This document shows, piece by piece, positions 32,225 through 44,420 of a stretch of DNA of 64,000 nucleotides (within the stretch, counting starts at the first letter, position 1; each line of letters begins with the position of its first letter). The DNA comes from Silene conica (lineage: Eukaryota; Streptophyta; Magnoliopsida; Caryophyllales; Caryophyllaceae), in NCBI GenBank assembly GCA_029255685.2, contig CM055314.2:8202399-8266398 (forward strand), written 5' to 3'. Under the pieces are notes generated by a model. It was not told the origin of the DNA and made no database searches. It saw nothing but the letters and a program-made list of their open reading frames with translations. A program made the translations under genes and the position numbers.

Positions 32225-34054
32225 CTATTGGACAGCATACCGCGTCTCGGCCCCATTCAACTTCCTGCTCTCAAAGGCCACGGGGTGACCATCCTGGAGG
32301 AGCACGCCACCGAGGGCAAAGTCAGACGCATCTGTCTCGACTTCGAAAGGTTTCGTGATATCCGGTAACGCCAAGACTGGTTCTTGAACCACCGCTTCTT
32401 TGAGCCTTTCAAAGGCTCTCTTCCTGTCGATAGACCACTCCCACTTAACATCTTTCTTCAACAAATCGGTTAGTGGTGCGGCAATCTTTGAATAGTCTCG
32501 AATGAATCTTCGGTAATAGTTCGCCAGCCCCAAGAAAGAGCGGAGCTCGGACACATTCCTTGGGGTTCCCCAATCTTTGATGGCTGTGATCTTCTTCGAG
32601 TCCATTTTAAGTCTCCCTTTCCCCACGATATGACCGAGGAAGTTGACTTCAGGTTGGGCAAACTCACATTTTTCCCTTTTCACGAACAAGTGATTGTCTC
32701 GGAGCTTCGCGAACACGAGCTTCAAATGTTTAGTGTGTTCGGCCAATGAGCGGCTATACACAACAATATCATCCAGGTATACCACGACGAATTTGTCCAA
32801 GTACTCGTGGAATACATAATTCATCAACGTACAGAATGTTGCAGGGGCGTTAGTCAAGCCAAAGGGCATGACCAACCATTCAAACGACCCGTATCTCGTC
32901 ACACAAGCAGTCTTTGGCTCATCTCCTTCGGCAATTCGAACTTGATGATATCCAGATCGCAAATCTAGCTTGGTGAAGTATACGGCGCCTTGTAATTGAT
33001 CGAATAAGTCCGCTACCAAAGGGATGGGATAGCGGTTTCTCACTGTCAGCTTGTTAAAGGCTCGGTAGTCGATGCACAATCTCAGACTACCGTCTTGTTT
33101 CTTCTGGAAGAGTACAGGAGCCCCATATGGAGCTTTAGAAGGCCGGATTGACCCTGAGCGAAGTAAATCATCTAGCTGTTTCCTCAACTCAGCTAACTCT
33201 GGGGGTGCCATCCGGTATGGTCCTCGCGCGGGAGGTCTTGTCCCTGGAATTAACTCAATCTGATGGTCCACCAGCCGTCGAGGTGGTAAAGTCATAGGTA
33301 ACTTATCGGGCATCACATCTTTGTTGTCCTCCAATACTTTCTGGATTTGTGGTTCCACGGGCTTATCGGAGGTGTCCTCCTTCATGGATATGGTACACAG
33401 GTACGTCGGTTCTCCCTTCAGGAGTCCCTTCTTCAATTGCATCGCCGAGAGGAGCGGTCCCTTTAACTTTTTATCACCTTCTATGGCTTTCACCATGCAC
33501 GGTTTTGACCCGACCATCATCAGAGACCCATTGTGGGGCGCCAAGAAAGTCGGGGTTCGCTTCAAGAAATCCATTCCAAGGACGATCTTGAAATCATCCA
33601 TCGGGACGCTGGTGAAGTCTAGCTTTCCCGTCCACTCGCCCATCTTGATCGTCACATCTTTGGCTACACCTTGAATTGGCTTGGCACTGGAATTTACGGC
33701 TTTCATGCTACCGCTTTCTCGATTCAACTTCATCCCGAGTCTCTTCGCCTCGTCGGGGGTGACAAAGTTTTGGGAGGCCCCCGTATCTATCATGGCTCGA
33801 GTAGACTTCCCATTGACGCTTATTTCCACGTACATCAGTTCCGTGGACTTGGTCTCGGGGCGTTCGACACCTTTTCCCATCGAACCCAACATGTGTACCG
33901 CGCCCATTCGAGCGACTTCCTCCAGTTCACTCGCGTCATCATCGTCACACTCTTCAGCGTTCTGATCTGTCCCTTCGGTGTTTGATTCTAACGACATCTT
34001 CGACAAACTCTTTTTGAGATTGTTGAATTCTCCTTGGTGTGGGCACTCGGACAT
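32225..34054 (-). pseudogene. pol: Chromovirus-like protease and reverse transcriptase
   Basis: The frame starts inside the nucleocapsid knuckle. It carries the protease active site [13 protein letters not shown] near residue 90 and RT motifs [34 protein letters not shown] and the catalytic [11 protein letters not shown]. It continues into RNase H ([15 protein letters not shown]) and is cut by the TAG at 32225-32227. The gag part upstream is in a different frame because of an indel near 34150-34200. Confidence 0.88.
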
Positions 34055-35103
34055 TCTGTGTGGTCCTTTACAAAGGAAGCATGCAAACGGCTTCCTCGCG
34101 GTCGATGCTTCAGAAGTGCTGCCTTTAGAAGAGGTGGGAGTAGAATTGGTCGACCCCCACCTTTTGTTGTCTCCCCTGGACGGAAACGGCTATTTCCCGT
34201 AGAGGGAGGTCTTGCTTGTGAGGACGTTCCTCCAAATTTTGGGTTACCCCCGCCTGTTGCAGAGAATCCTTTCTTTAGGGCGGTTTCCCGCTCAGTGTAG
34301 TAATCGACCAATCTTTCAGCCGCTGTCATCGCAGCCGAGAGTGACTCGGGCCTCTGTCTCATGATTTCTCGTTGGGCCCACTCCTTCAAGCCATCGATAA
34401 ACTGGAATACTCGATCCTTTTCGGTCATGTCAGCAATCTCCAACATACACGCCGAGTAGGCTTTCATGTAGTCTCGGATTGAGCTTGTATGCTTCAAGCT
34501 CTTCAGTTTCCTTCGGGCTAGGAAATCGGTGTTCTCCGGATAGAACTGCTCTTTAAAGAGTCGTTTGAAGTCGTCCCACGACTCTAGCACAACGGTCCCG
34601 AGTTCGATCTCAGCATATTTCGAACGCCACCATTGTTTGGCATCATCCATTAAGTACATACTCGCCGTACTGACTTTCATATTTTCGTCGAGCATGCTTA
34701 CGCGGAAGTACTGTTCCATGTCGAAGATAAAGTTATCGACTTCCTTAGAGTCTCTCGCCCCGCAATATTTGTGAGGCGTAGGTGGTTTCACCTTGGGAGT
34801 TCCCCCTAGATTTCCGTCTCCAGCCATTTTCATCAAGGCATTACACATGTTCTCTAGTTGCTCGATCTTTTCGTGGAGATAGCCCATCTCCGCGTTGTAG
34901 TCGTTCGGAATTGCCTTCTCAACGGCAACCAAGCGGGCCCCATGCCCCTTCACCGTCTCATCTAACTCGTGATGGGTAGTCCCCAAACTCACAACGAGGG
35001 ACTCCAACGATGGAATTTTCTCATCCACAAATTTCTCTAAGGCCGTCACTCTAGCCTTAGTGTCGCTTTTGTTCCCACTCGGTTCTGCGGTCTTTCCCGT
35101 CAT
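33988..35103 (-). pseudogene. gag: Chromovirus-like gag, frameshifted before the zinc knuckle
   Basis: The likely start is the ATG at 35103. The frame extends upstream into the primer site only through a TTG. After a coiled-coil-like N-terminus (VTALEKFVDEKIPSLESLV) comes the capsid-like core (YCGARDSKEVDNFIFDMEQYF, AKQWWRSKYAEIE, WDDFKRLFKEQFYP, LKHTSSIRDYMKAYSACM). The knuckle ([13 protein letters not shown]) is present but lies in the downstream frame, so one indel near 34150-34200 separates it. The last 40 codons of this open frame are therefore out-of-frame translation. Confidence 0.82.
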
Positions 35104-35132
35104 CGTAAGCAGCTGCCCGTCGTGAAGACCGG

Positions 35133-35144
35133 GCTCTGATACCA
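35133..35144 (-). other. Primer binding site of the chromovirus-like element
   Basis: The minus strand reads TGGTATCAGAGC two bases inside the 5' LTR. This is the classical site for initiator-Met tRNA. Confidence 0.85.
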
Positions 35145-35146
35145 AA

Positions 35147-35706
35147 TGTCACGGTCAGAACTTTGAGCCGGGTCGTGGAGCGCACCCTTGTCTACTTCAC
35201 GACAAGAATGAAAGCGAGAGCGTCAAGCACCTAGTGTTTGTCAAGCACTAGGGCATTCGTAATCGGTCTCGTTTTGCGTGTGTCGGGATCCTAGTCTCGA
35301 TCAACAACAGTCGACACACACGGGCTTGTTAGTAAGTTATGAAGGCAAGAGTCATTCATAAGAAAGCAAACAACAAGCAATAGAAGGCAACAGGGTGAGA
35401 AGCAGATTGATTGACTAGTACTCCTCATAGAGGCAAATTTGATATTTCTAGTCTGGTAGTAGTAAACATTGATGTTGCAGAATAGGTATACGTTTTCTAA
35501 ACTCCTAAAAACGTACCTTAAACTAAAAACGAGACTCCAAGCTTTCAACACGCAGGAAGTAGACTTGGAGTACTAAATGATACAAAAAAAGAGAAATGAA
35601 AATACAAAAGTAAAATAAGAAATCTACGGGCTCGAAGTGAACGAACCGCGCGCGCAATTTCTTAGCTATGAGGCTAGAATTGCGGCTAAATATGCGGGTC
35701 CTTACA
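35147..35706 (-). repeat. 5' LTR of the chromovirus-like element (560 bp)
   Basis: This is the partner of 30033-30592 with the same length. Differences include CGGTCAGAA for CGGTCCGAA near the start. Confidence 0.95.
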
Positions 35707-35711
35707 CAATG

Positions 35712-36375
35712 CATGACAAGAAAGTCGCGAACTTGACGGATTGAAAGTAACGAGTCCAAATAAAGAAGTTTGTCAAGCTAACTTGTATATTCGTTCGGTT
35801 TAGGGATTATGCAATTTATTTTATTTATATTATTTTTGGAAGGAGAATTTACACATTAAATTATAACATAAGGCGTACTGCAATATATTATTATCTAATC
35901 GTTTTACCTTGTCACATATCAATTTTATGTTGAAAAATGAGAATTTTTTATGTCACTTTTTAACATAAAATGATCATATTTTACGGTAAAAATGATCATT
36001 TTGGTAAGTAATTTCACCATATGATGGCCTTATAATATAATCCGCGATTCAATTACTAAAGTTGATATAAACTTACAGAGTTATAGTATACGAAGTATAT
36101 GGTTAAATTACTTAAATCCATGAGTAGTTGATGGACTTGATTTATTTGTTAACACACACACCTTTTGTTTACAATGATTAAAGAGGGTATTAGTTCAAAT
36201 CTTCAATTCATGAGTAGCTTACTCATCTTCTATAAGTTTGTTGAGCTTGGATTAGCTTGGTCAAAACTCTTTCCTGGTCAGACCTACTAATGCAAGCTAA
36301 GCAAGACACTTCCCGGACAAGTTTGTAAATCCAAGACAGTCCAAGATACAATCTTCACTGGAAGGAGCACATTCC
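35712..36375. other. AT-rich intergenic region
   Basis: I see no gene or notable structure in this stretch. Confidence 0.4.
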
Positions 36376-36794
36376 TGTCCAGGTAAGAAGTCAAGAGCTG
36401 AGCAGAATTAAACAGAATTAAGCTTGGCCCGCCTACTTTGATCAGCCAAGCAGCAAAATAGTAAAAAAAAGATCTTAGCTCATACTTTTGAGGAAGACTA
36501 AATCAGAAACCCTAACAGCCTTGGAGATTCGTGTGATAATGGAGTACATGGATAGACGTTGAGGTTGAGAGGGTCCCCCTGTTTCTGTCCATTTCTTAAC
36601 CCCCTGAACAGACTGCAACTAAGGTTTTCCCGACCACCACGCACCACCCTACTACCACCAGCGCAACCTACTAACACCCCACTAACAATACTCATGAACT
36701 CTCGACAGAATTAAACCAAAAAAATACAATCTAATAAGCAAAGTAAAACGAAACAGAGTATTGAATATGCAATTACTGTCGACATTCATGGCGG
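36376..36794 (+). repeat. Large-LTR family segment, copy C
   Basis: The 419 bases from TGTCCAGGTAAGAAGTC to CATTCATGGCGG recur at 40795-41210 with scattered substitutions. The other copy continues to an LTR end, so this is an internal LTR piece broken at 36794. Confidence 0.85.
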
Positions 36795-39732
36795 ATAATT
36801 TCATAAATATATTTTAATAATGTTAATATTCCATTTTTAAGCATATTAGTTTCAAATGATATTTCGAGTTTTATAACTTTAAGTTCCGGTTTTAATTTTC
36901 GAAAATGACAAGTATGACGGATAATTTCATGAGTTGTGGGTTATTTGCATAATTGGTTCTATCTTGAGTAATAATGGTCTTAAGATGATATTTCCGCCCT
37001 AGTTAGCCAAATTTGAGTCATCCCGACTCATTAAATGAATCCCGAGTCATTCCCGACTCAAAAACTCTCATATACTCCTTATGTTGTGTTTTGCTCATAA
37101 AACTCAATTCATTTCCTCCATCCTCTTCATAAACACAAAACCCCTTTCACCATTGTTGATGTTTCTCCATGAGCACTAATTCGACTCTAGCTCCCTCATT
37201 TCTCGCTCAAATTTCGAGTTCTTTATAGGTATGTTCTCCTCTTCTTCTTCTCCATCTTTTGATACAAACAATTTCTTGCCTTGTTGAGTTTTCTGAAAAC
37301 CCGTCTTTCTAGGGTTACGTTCTTAATTCGTTTTTCTTATTGTTTGTTGGTGAGAATGGATGTTTGGACTTCAATGAAGGGTTCTTTGAAGATTTGAGGA
37401 GCTTTAAAGGTAACTTTAAGAGGTTACTCGACTTTAAGTCGAAAATTGCTTTGAATGTGATGTTTATGTTGTTGTATTGGTTTCATTGCTAATTTATTGA
37501 AGTATTGAGTAGTTGTTTGTTTACTCATGTTTAAGGATAAATTTCAGTTTGGTTTTGGTATTGCTATATGAGGAATTTGGTGGTAATTAATGGGTAATTT
37601 GTATTCGTCACATAATTGCAATGTTCATCTCAAAATGTTCGGTGGTTGCTTGTTCTAAGCCATGTTAGTGTTGCGATGAAATGTTGGGTTTACATGTTGT
37701 TATCATTAGAATCATGCTTAAGACCGTCTCAAATCAATTGCAAACAAATAGGGAGCAAGAAGGAGGCTGCTGCGAATTGGGGCTGCTGCGGCCTGACACG
37801 CAGCCTGCGGCCAGGTCTGGTGCCAACACTGTCTAGGCGCAGTTCGGGGCTGTTTTAGCTCGTTTTGTTTGGTTGTTTTGGGACTGTTTTGAGGCTTGTT
37901 TTGGGACGTTTTTGAGGCTTGTTTCGGGACTGTTTTAAGGGCTGATTCGGGGCTGTTTCGAAGGGCTGTTTCGGGCTGTTTTGCGGTCTGTTTTGCGGGT
38001 TTGTTTTAATGTTTGTCGAGTGTTGTTACATGATAAAAATACTTGGTTTATGATGTATAAATATATTATATGAGTTTCGTAAATCAAACTTCCGTTAGGC
38101 CTATGTTAATTTATCACATGCACAATAAAAAGTTATTCATTGTTTTACCGCTTGTTCGGACATTGTTTGAGCATGTTAAATCATTATAAAACATGTATTA
38201 GAAAGTATATAAACTACATGTATGATTCGCGAGTTAAATTCCGTTCATCCTTCCTTGTTTAATTCACATGTTTACGATAATTAACTTGTCTCTAAACTCT
38301 TGTTTGTTTTACTTCCGAATGAAAAGGGAGCTTGTAGAATGAGACTTGTTAAATGAATTTTTGTTGTTTTATTGATCATGTGAGTGATAGGTTTGGGTGT
38401 TTCCATTGTCGTTGCATGGTTGAATGCTTAAGCCGTTTTAGTAGCTAAGTTGAGGAGGAAGACCTCCCGGTCGGGCAACCGGATGGAAAACCGGCTCTCG
38501 CTTCAAGTTAACTTCTAGAAACTAGCTTAAGTGTTGTTTAGGTTAAATTGAGGCTCACATGTATTAAATGGGTTAGTTAACGATTATGTTAGCTCGAGTA
38601 GTAATGTCAACGGTTATGTTGCCTTGCTTATGTTTGGGTGACGGTTGTCATTCCAAGTTGTGTTGGTAACGGTTATGTTACCTTGTTTATGAATAGATAG
38701 CGGTGGTACGATTTGTGTATCATTGTAATGAACTAATGTCACCCAAGTTATGGGATTTATCTATGTTCGGGATTGGTCGGAGGTCGTGCTCATGCGCTCC
38801 CGTAGTTGGAGGTCGTGCTTATGCGCTCCGGTCCCCATGTGTCGTTCGGTGTAGGTTATTACATCGAGAGGTATGACCATGTCTTAGGCATATAGTCAGC
38901 GGTTACGCTATACATAGTTACGGAGGTCGTGCGATTCAGCGCTCCGGGAGTTGGAGGTCGTGCGGAAGCGCTCCCGTAGTTGGAGGTCGTGCGAAAGCGC
39001 TCCCGTAGTTGGAGGTCCTGCCTATGCGCTCCATTAGTCAGAGGTCGTGCGTCTCAACGCTCTGATGGTGTTCATTCTATTCTTGTGTGTGTTATGTGAT
39101 TGGCCATGTCATCTAGTGTTGGCCTCTGAGTCGGTCACTTGGTTGTTGTTTGTGTGAATGAACATGCCATCAAGTGTTGGCCGCTGAGTCATTCACTTGG
39201 TTGATTATCCGTTTGATAATAGTTCACATGATGACTTTGATTATGTTTCACATGTTGATTCATGCCTTGATCATGTTTGCCATATTTGATTATATCATGT
39301 TTGATTACTTATTAATGTATATGCATGTTCATATGTGTATGTTGTGTTGTATTACCGTTTACGTGTTTCTTGACAAAAAGTGGCTGGGAGAACCTCGAGT
39401 TACTCCCCACTGACTGTGGCGTACATGTTTTATGTATGTAGGTTGGTGCTGTTTGGGGAAGACATGTGGCTAGCGAGCATTGTTGATTATTCGACAATCA
39501 CCTACTGACGATTAGCTTAGATTTAAATTGTATTGCTATCAAGGGATACCTTATCTCTTGTTTATTTAATTTAACTTGTATAAGTTTTGCTTTCTCTTCA
39601 GTTTTAGACTTCCACATAATGTTTTGATATTCCGCGATTTAAGTTTTATCATATATGTCGAAAGTTTTTAAAATATCGTATTTCCGCTGCAAGTTTCCTG
39701 TTTATTTTTATGTAATATCGCGGGGTGTCACA
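36795..39732 (-). mobile_element. Large LTR family member, minus orientation, about 2.9 kb
   Basis: The right end reads GCGGGGTGTCACA, so on the minus strand the LTR starts TGTGACACCCCGCGATATTAC. The right third matches 6560-7678, including the block ACTCCCCACTGACTGTGGCG and a hairpin array. The left end has no TG/CA terminus and abuts the opposite-oriented copy C, which points to truncation or rearrangement. The first half contains GGGACTGTTTTGAGGCTTG-type short repeats (37860-37990). No coding domain is present. Confidence 0.55.
38778..39065. repeat. Second hairpin array (GGAG-GTCGTGC...GCG-CTCC)
   Basis: About eight units occupy the same place in the LTR as the array at 6731-7096. The stems are kept (GGAG/CTCC, CGGAG/CTCCG, TCAGAG/CTCTGA) while the loops differ (GTCGTGCTCATGCG, GTCGTGCGAAAGCG, GTCGTGCGTCTCAACG). 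Stem conservation with loop change supports selection on, or a mechanism that preserves, the pairing. Confidence 0.85.
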
Positions 39733-40794
39733 TATTTGACCCGCTATAACATAAAGAAATCCATATATTTGAAGGAGTTGGTCTATCTTCAGATACAATT
39801 CGTTAATAATTTGATTATGCATTTATTTTTTAAAGGAGTGTTAAAAAAAGTATTATCTATATAAATTTCGTCAATTAAAAGTTTTCGTTCCAATTTACTT
39901 TAATATTTCATTTCCGTTCCATTATATAAAAAAAGCGTTGTAGTTTTATAAGACGGAAGACGGACACCTCTAAGCTTATCAAGAAATAGCTTGTTATAAA
40001 TTTTTTTTAAAACTTAATATACGAATACGAATATTTTGGAATCGAAAATTTGTAAAATGGAACACAAATGAATTTGGAGGAGAAAATAATTAAAGGAAAA
40101 AAATTGATGGTGGACCCATCTACCTCAAATTAAGGAACCAATCATAAACCTTGAAATGTCCTTCCTTTTAACCTAAGTCCTTAATTAAATATCATAATTA
40201 ACGCAAATTATTATTTGTCGACCCTCTAACTACAAAAAAACACCAATCATAAAATATAAACTCCGACCCTCTAACTACCCAAAAAAATTATCACCATATA
40301 TGGAGTTGATTTTTTCCACATGCAAAATAATTATTCATACTTTTTTTTATCTCCGATAGTTAATTATAGTTGATCAATTTTTGTTCTTTTTTATCGAGAT
40401 ATTATAATCTGGCTCTTTGTGTTAGATTTGGTGTATAATTATATGAATTTGCTTCTCTATATTTTATTTATTATTATTCATTAAGGTTGTTATTTTTTAA
40501 TTTAGTAACTTGAAATTTTATTAACTCGTAGTCTACATATTCATTCTGTACAATTTTTGTTTTTTATTTTTATTTTTATTTTTAATTTTTTGTTTGCATA
40601 AATTTTTCTGTAAATAACTTTTTTAACATAAACTTAATATACGAATACGAAGATTTTGGAATCGAAAATTTGTAAAATGGAACGCAAATGAATTTGGAGG
40701 AGAAAGTAATTAAATGAAAGAAATTGATGGTGGGCCCATCTAACTCAAATTAAGGAACCAATCAGAAACCTTGAAATGTCCTTCCTTTTATACA
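39733..40794. other. AT-rich region with a 160-bp direct repeat
   Basis: Bases 40011-40170 (AACTTAATATACGAATACGA...CTTCCTTTTA) recur at 40631-40790 with a few changes. There is no gene. The second copy ends five bases before LTR fragment B. Confidence 0.75.
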
Positions 40795-41839
40795 TGTCCA
40801 GATAAGAAGTCAAGAATTGAGCAGAATTAAACAGAATTAACGCTGGTCCGCCTACTTTGATCAGCCAAGCAGCAAAACAGTAAACAAAAGATCTTAGCTC
40901 CTACTTTTGAGGAAGACTAAATCAGAAACCCTAACAGCCTTGGAGAGTCGTGTGTTAATGGAGTACATGGATAGTTGAGGTTGATAGGGTCCCCCTGTTT
41001 CTGCCCGTTTCTTAACCCCCTGAACAGACTGCAACTAAGGTTTTCCCGACCACCACACACCACCCTACCACCATCAACGAAACCTACTCACACCCCACTA
41101 ACAATACTCATGAACTCTCGACAGAATTAAACCAAAAAAATACAATCTAATAAGCAAATTAAAAAGAAACAAAGTATTGAATGTGCAGTTACTGTCGACA
41201 TTCATGGCGGTTATAGTGACGTCCACGACGGTCTTATGGTGGTTTAACGGTGATACAAATGTTAAGGGTACTACAAGGACTACCCACAACCATAATATTC
41301 AAGGTCGAAGGTCTGATAAGAAGGTGTAAACAATTCACGAGCTTACAATGGCGCAAGGAAGAAGACGATGATGATGTGGGCTGTTCTTGACTCGTTCTCT
41401 TTCTCTTTCGTTCTTCTCCTACCCCACGACAGACCAAACTAGGGTTTAGGTGTAGATGGAGTAAGGAGGCAGACGACTGATTATAGATGAGTATGTTTTT
41501 TGTGAAAGTCGATGGAGTCAGATTAGTAATATGGGTGATTAGGGTTGTACTTTTGTGTAATATGTCGATGTATAGTATTAGTGAAGTATGTGTCGATGGA
41601 TATAGTAGATTAGTTAGGGTTTTGTTTTTTTGTTCCCATACATGGTTCTCATACCAAGACCAAGCCCATTACACATCTCGAGGTCTTACACTCGTAATTT
41701 AAAATTAACGATTACATATAACTAATATAATTATTATAGCAGTTAGAAAATACGTATCGAATAATATATAATTATACCTCCTCTTGATAAAATATAAAAC
41801 AACTCATCATTACGAATTATGAAAATATGGGGTATTACA
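40795..41839 (+). mobile_element. Large-LTR family fragment B, plus orientation
   Basis: The first 416 bases match copy C at 36376-36794. The rest aligns loosely with the 3' third of the solo LTR at 45592-48653 (shared ACTGTCGACATTCA block). It ends GGGGTATTACA at 41839, which is the same end. The LTR 5' half is missing. Confidence 0.65.
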
Positions 41840-43779
41840 CATACTCTTAATGTACATATATCTATTCCCTTACAAAAATGTGAGCAAGCCTTGTTACTAT
41901 TCAGAGTATTCACAATGAGCAGTAATAAAGAACATCATTTTGCTCCTTTTTAGCTAAAAACACCGAGTTTAGAATCTCAGCTCAATTTTGTATCCATTAT
42001 AGTCTTTGAAGCTCTCTTTTCCATGCATCTTCAGTATAGGTTTTGAAGCCTTCACCTCTTCTCTCATCCTCATCCTTATCCTTTTTTTTCTTTCTTTGTT
42101 AGCTTCATAGACATATAACAACAATTATTACAATAAATCACTTCAATTTGGATGACAATCGTGGAACTCAAACTCAATGTTTGGGGACTCTTTGGATGCT
42201 TAAGGTAATTGATTTATTTGTTTTCGTTATTAGTATACTTTTCTATTTGTCCTTATTTTGTAACTGTTTGGGCACGCTTTGGATGCTTACGGTAATTGAT
42301 TTATTCTTATTTTTTATTATTTTGCTTTGGACTTCTATCTAATTATTATTTGATTAATGGAGTGTTTATAAGGCGGTCAAACTAACTGTGCATCTGTTAG
42401 GGATGTAAGACGATGTTGATAACTATAAGATCTACAAATTGAAAGTTTTTTAATCGGGGTTTTGGGTCGATGTGAAAGCTGATGCATTAAATCATTTGCG
42501 AAGGAAGCGATTTTCAGACGATCTGCTTATTGAGATTTGATAAGAAAAATATTGTGCTAGCTCAGTGTTGTTTTACTTTTTTTTTTGGCAGGAGTAAAAC
42601 GAAGGTTTGTTTATACAAATGGCATTTGACTCATTTGGTCGAATGCACTTTTAATTTTTAAACGATAAGCAAAGATATAAAAGTAACTACCTCGGATAAT
42701 AAACATGTGTTGATGACTAACGACTGACATAGTCTTGGAGCACCATCTTTAACCTCTACTTTCTTGAGGGGGCAAACATAGCTAGTTTGACAAATGACAG
42801 GTACGATCTTCACTCATCAGAAACCACGAAAACCAATAAACCCCATGATCCAAGTAGATGACGCAAAGTGCACTTACGCCACAGGGATGTAGAAAGAAAA
42901 AGAGAGACAAAGACCATGAAAATCTATGCCAAGTAGAGTAAAAACTCCTACACTTTGGGAGCGACTTAGAAAGGGCAAGTAAACCGTAGTCCGAAACGAC
43001 AAGCAAGGAGAGATCAGACATGACACAACCCCATGACCATCCCAGGAGACCATGTAAAGATGGACACAACACAAACCCAATGTAAAACTACCAAAGTCCT
43101 TATTTTGTGAACGTATAAACAAACTGGATTATAAAAATTAACCATTAAATATTAGAAAAATACCACCACCCATCAATCCAACCAACTACACTACCAACAA
43201 ACCCGATTCCCCCATACCCACCACGCCACCGCCAAAGAGGACCACACCCATTCAGGGCCAACCTCACCCCGACTTTTTACTTGTGTATATAAAAAGGCAA
43301 AACATTTGAGCGATCTAGCGTCTTTTTATCGTGCCCCTTTAATCACAACTATGATATTGTTTGAATGATATGAGTAATATTTTCAGGATATTGTTTGAAT
43401 GATATGAGTAATATTTTTAGGCTTCAATTTCTAAAGATGTTTTTTTGTTTAAAATAGTGAATTCATTGGAATATTCTTCTGTGAAATGATTACAATGTTA
43501 GTAGAGATGTAAAATTTGATCACATTGCTTGACAAATATGGGATATTGTGCAACACTGCAAACTATTTCCATAGAATCATACCCAATAATGTGTATTTCA
43601 ATAATAATATTACTCTCTTTGAGATTATTCTCTCATGGGTACAAAGCCAAATTGGCGATGAACACGGATAGTCAACAATGTGAATGGTGGCAAAGGAAGG
43701 AGAATCAAGATCATCACTATAATTGTATCATCAATCAGTTTTGCATTTCATTCTACTAAATCGATTGTTGTACGTAGCA
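41840..43779. other. Intergenic region with small direct repeats
   Basis: No gene is supported. A direct repeat (CTTTGGATGCTTAAGGTAATTGA) occurs near 42190 and 42280. A 36-bp tandem repeat (GATATTGTTTGAATGATATG) lies at about 43350-43420. Confidence 0.4.
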
Positions 43780-43954
43780 CTGGGAGAAAATGTAGCAATA
43801 CCTTTCTTTGTGTTACTAGCATTAGTGGCGGGAGTAATCGGAGTTCTTTCAAGGCTACCAGGAGGAACACACGTCAGGGCGTAGCGTAACGACAGCCTTG
43901 TTGCTGTTGGATCAACGTCTGTTATTGGTTGGACGCTTACTGCTCGAGCCATGG
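43780..43954 (+). pseudogene. AWPM-19-like membrane protein remnant
   Basis: One frame reads LGENVAIPFFVLLALVAGVI, continues SRLPGGTHVRA, meets a TAG, then NDSLVAVGSTSVIGWTLTA. The pattern GN-A--FFV-FAL-AGV-G, H-R-W, DSL and WTLT-LAMG is that of the plant AWPM-19 family, small plasma-membrane proteins linked to stress and ABA responses. The TAG stands where the family has Trp. The first membrane segments and the tail are missing. I recognised the family from memory on one block. Confidence 0.45.
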
Positions 43955-44420
43955 GGTATTCTTTCTATCTTAGCTAGCTTCTACTTGTATCCTTTTGACA
44001 ATTGAAATCTGTGACCTTAATTTAATCAATTGATATAACGAGCTTAGTTCTAACTATTTGTCCACCGCCTACCTTTGTCTATTACTATCTACTTAGACGT
44101 GTCTAAGCATATGTGACTGAAAAATGCGGTATCCAAGACGTATCCAGTGGTAAAAAAGTAGCACCGGACCCATGCGAGAAGCTATACTTCCTATATAATT
44201 CATCTTCTTCCTGTGCTATGGAATTTGCGACACATAACTTGTTAGACACATGTGGACCCATTTTCAGTAAATAGTCACTATTATTTTGTTATTGTTAGAT
44301 AGTTTGCGTTTTAACCTCATTTAAGCAAAAACTTCGAAATTACCGTAGTAAGGGAGCGAACTTTGAATTAACCTCGGTAAATGTGGTTTTGTAGGTGTAG
44401 GCACAGAAATTTTATTAAAG
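43955..44420. other. Spacer upstream of the Ogre-like element
   Basis: I see no gene or notable structure in this stretch. Confidence 0.35.

Larger units (their letters stand above)
30033..35706 (-). mobile_element. Chromovirus-like Ty3/gypsy LTR retrotransposon (Galadriel/Reina-like)
   Basis: The element is 5,674 bp with two 560-bp LTRs (30033-30592 and 35147-35706) and a perfect CAATG target duplication (30028-30032 and 35707-35711). About five substitutions separate the LTRs by eye. The primer site TGGTATCAGAGC (initiator-Met type) lies two bases inside the 5' LTR. The tract AGGTGGGGGAGAG precedes the 3' LTR. Gag, protease, RT, RNase H and integrase occur in gypsy order without a second RNase H, which fits a chromovirus. 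No chromodomain follows the integrase. Three frames cover the coding region, separated by one nonsense codon and one frameshift. Confidence 0.92.

Noticed and set aside
36376-41210. The 416-419-bp direct repeats as LTRs of one retrotransposon
   Set aside because: The repeat ends are not TG...CA, there is no target duplication, and one copy continues into a longer LTR that ends at 41839.
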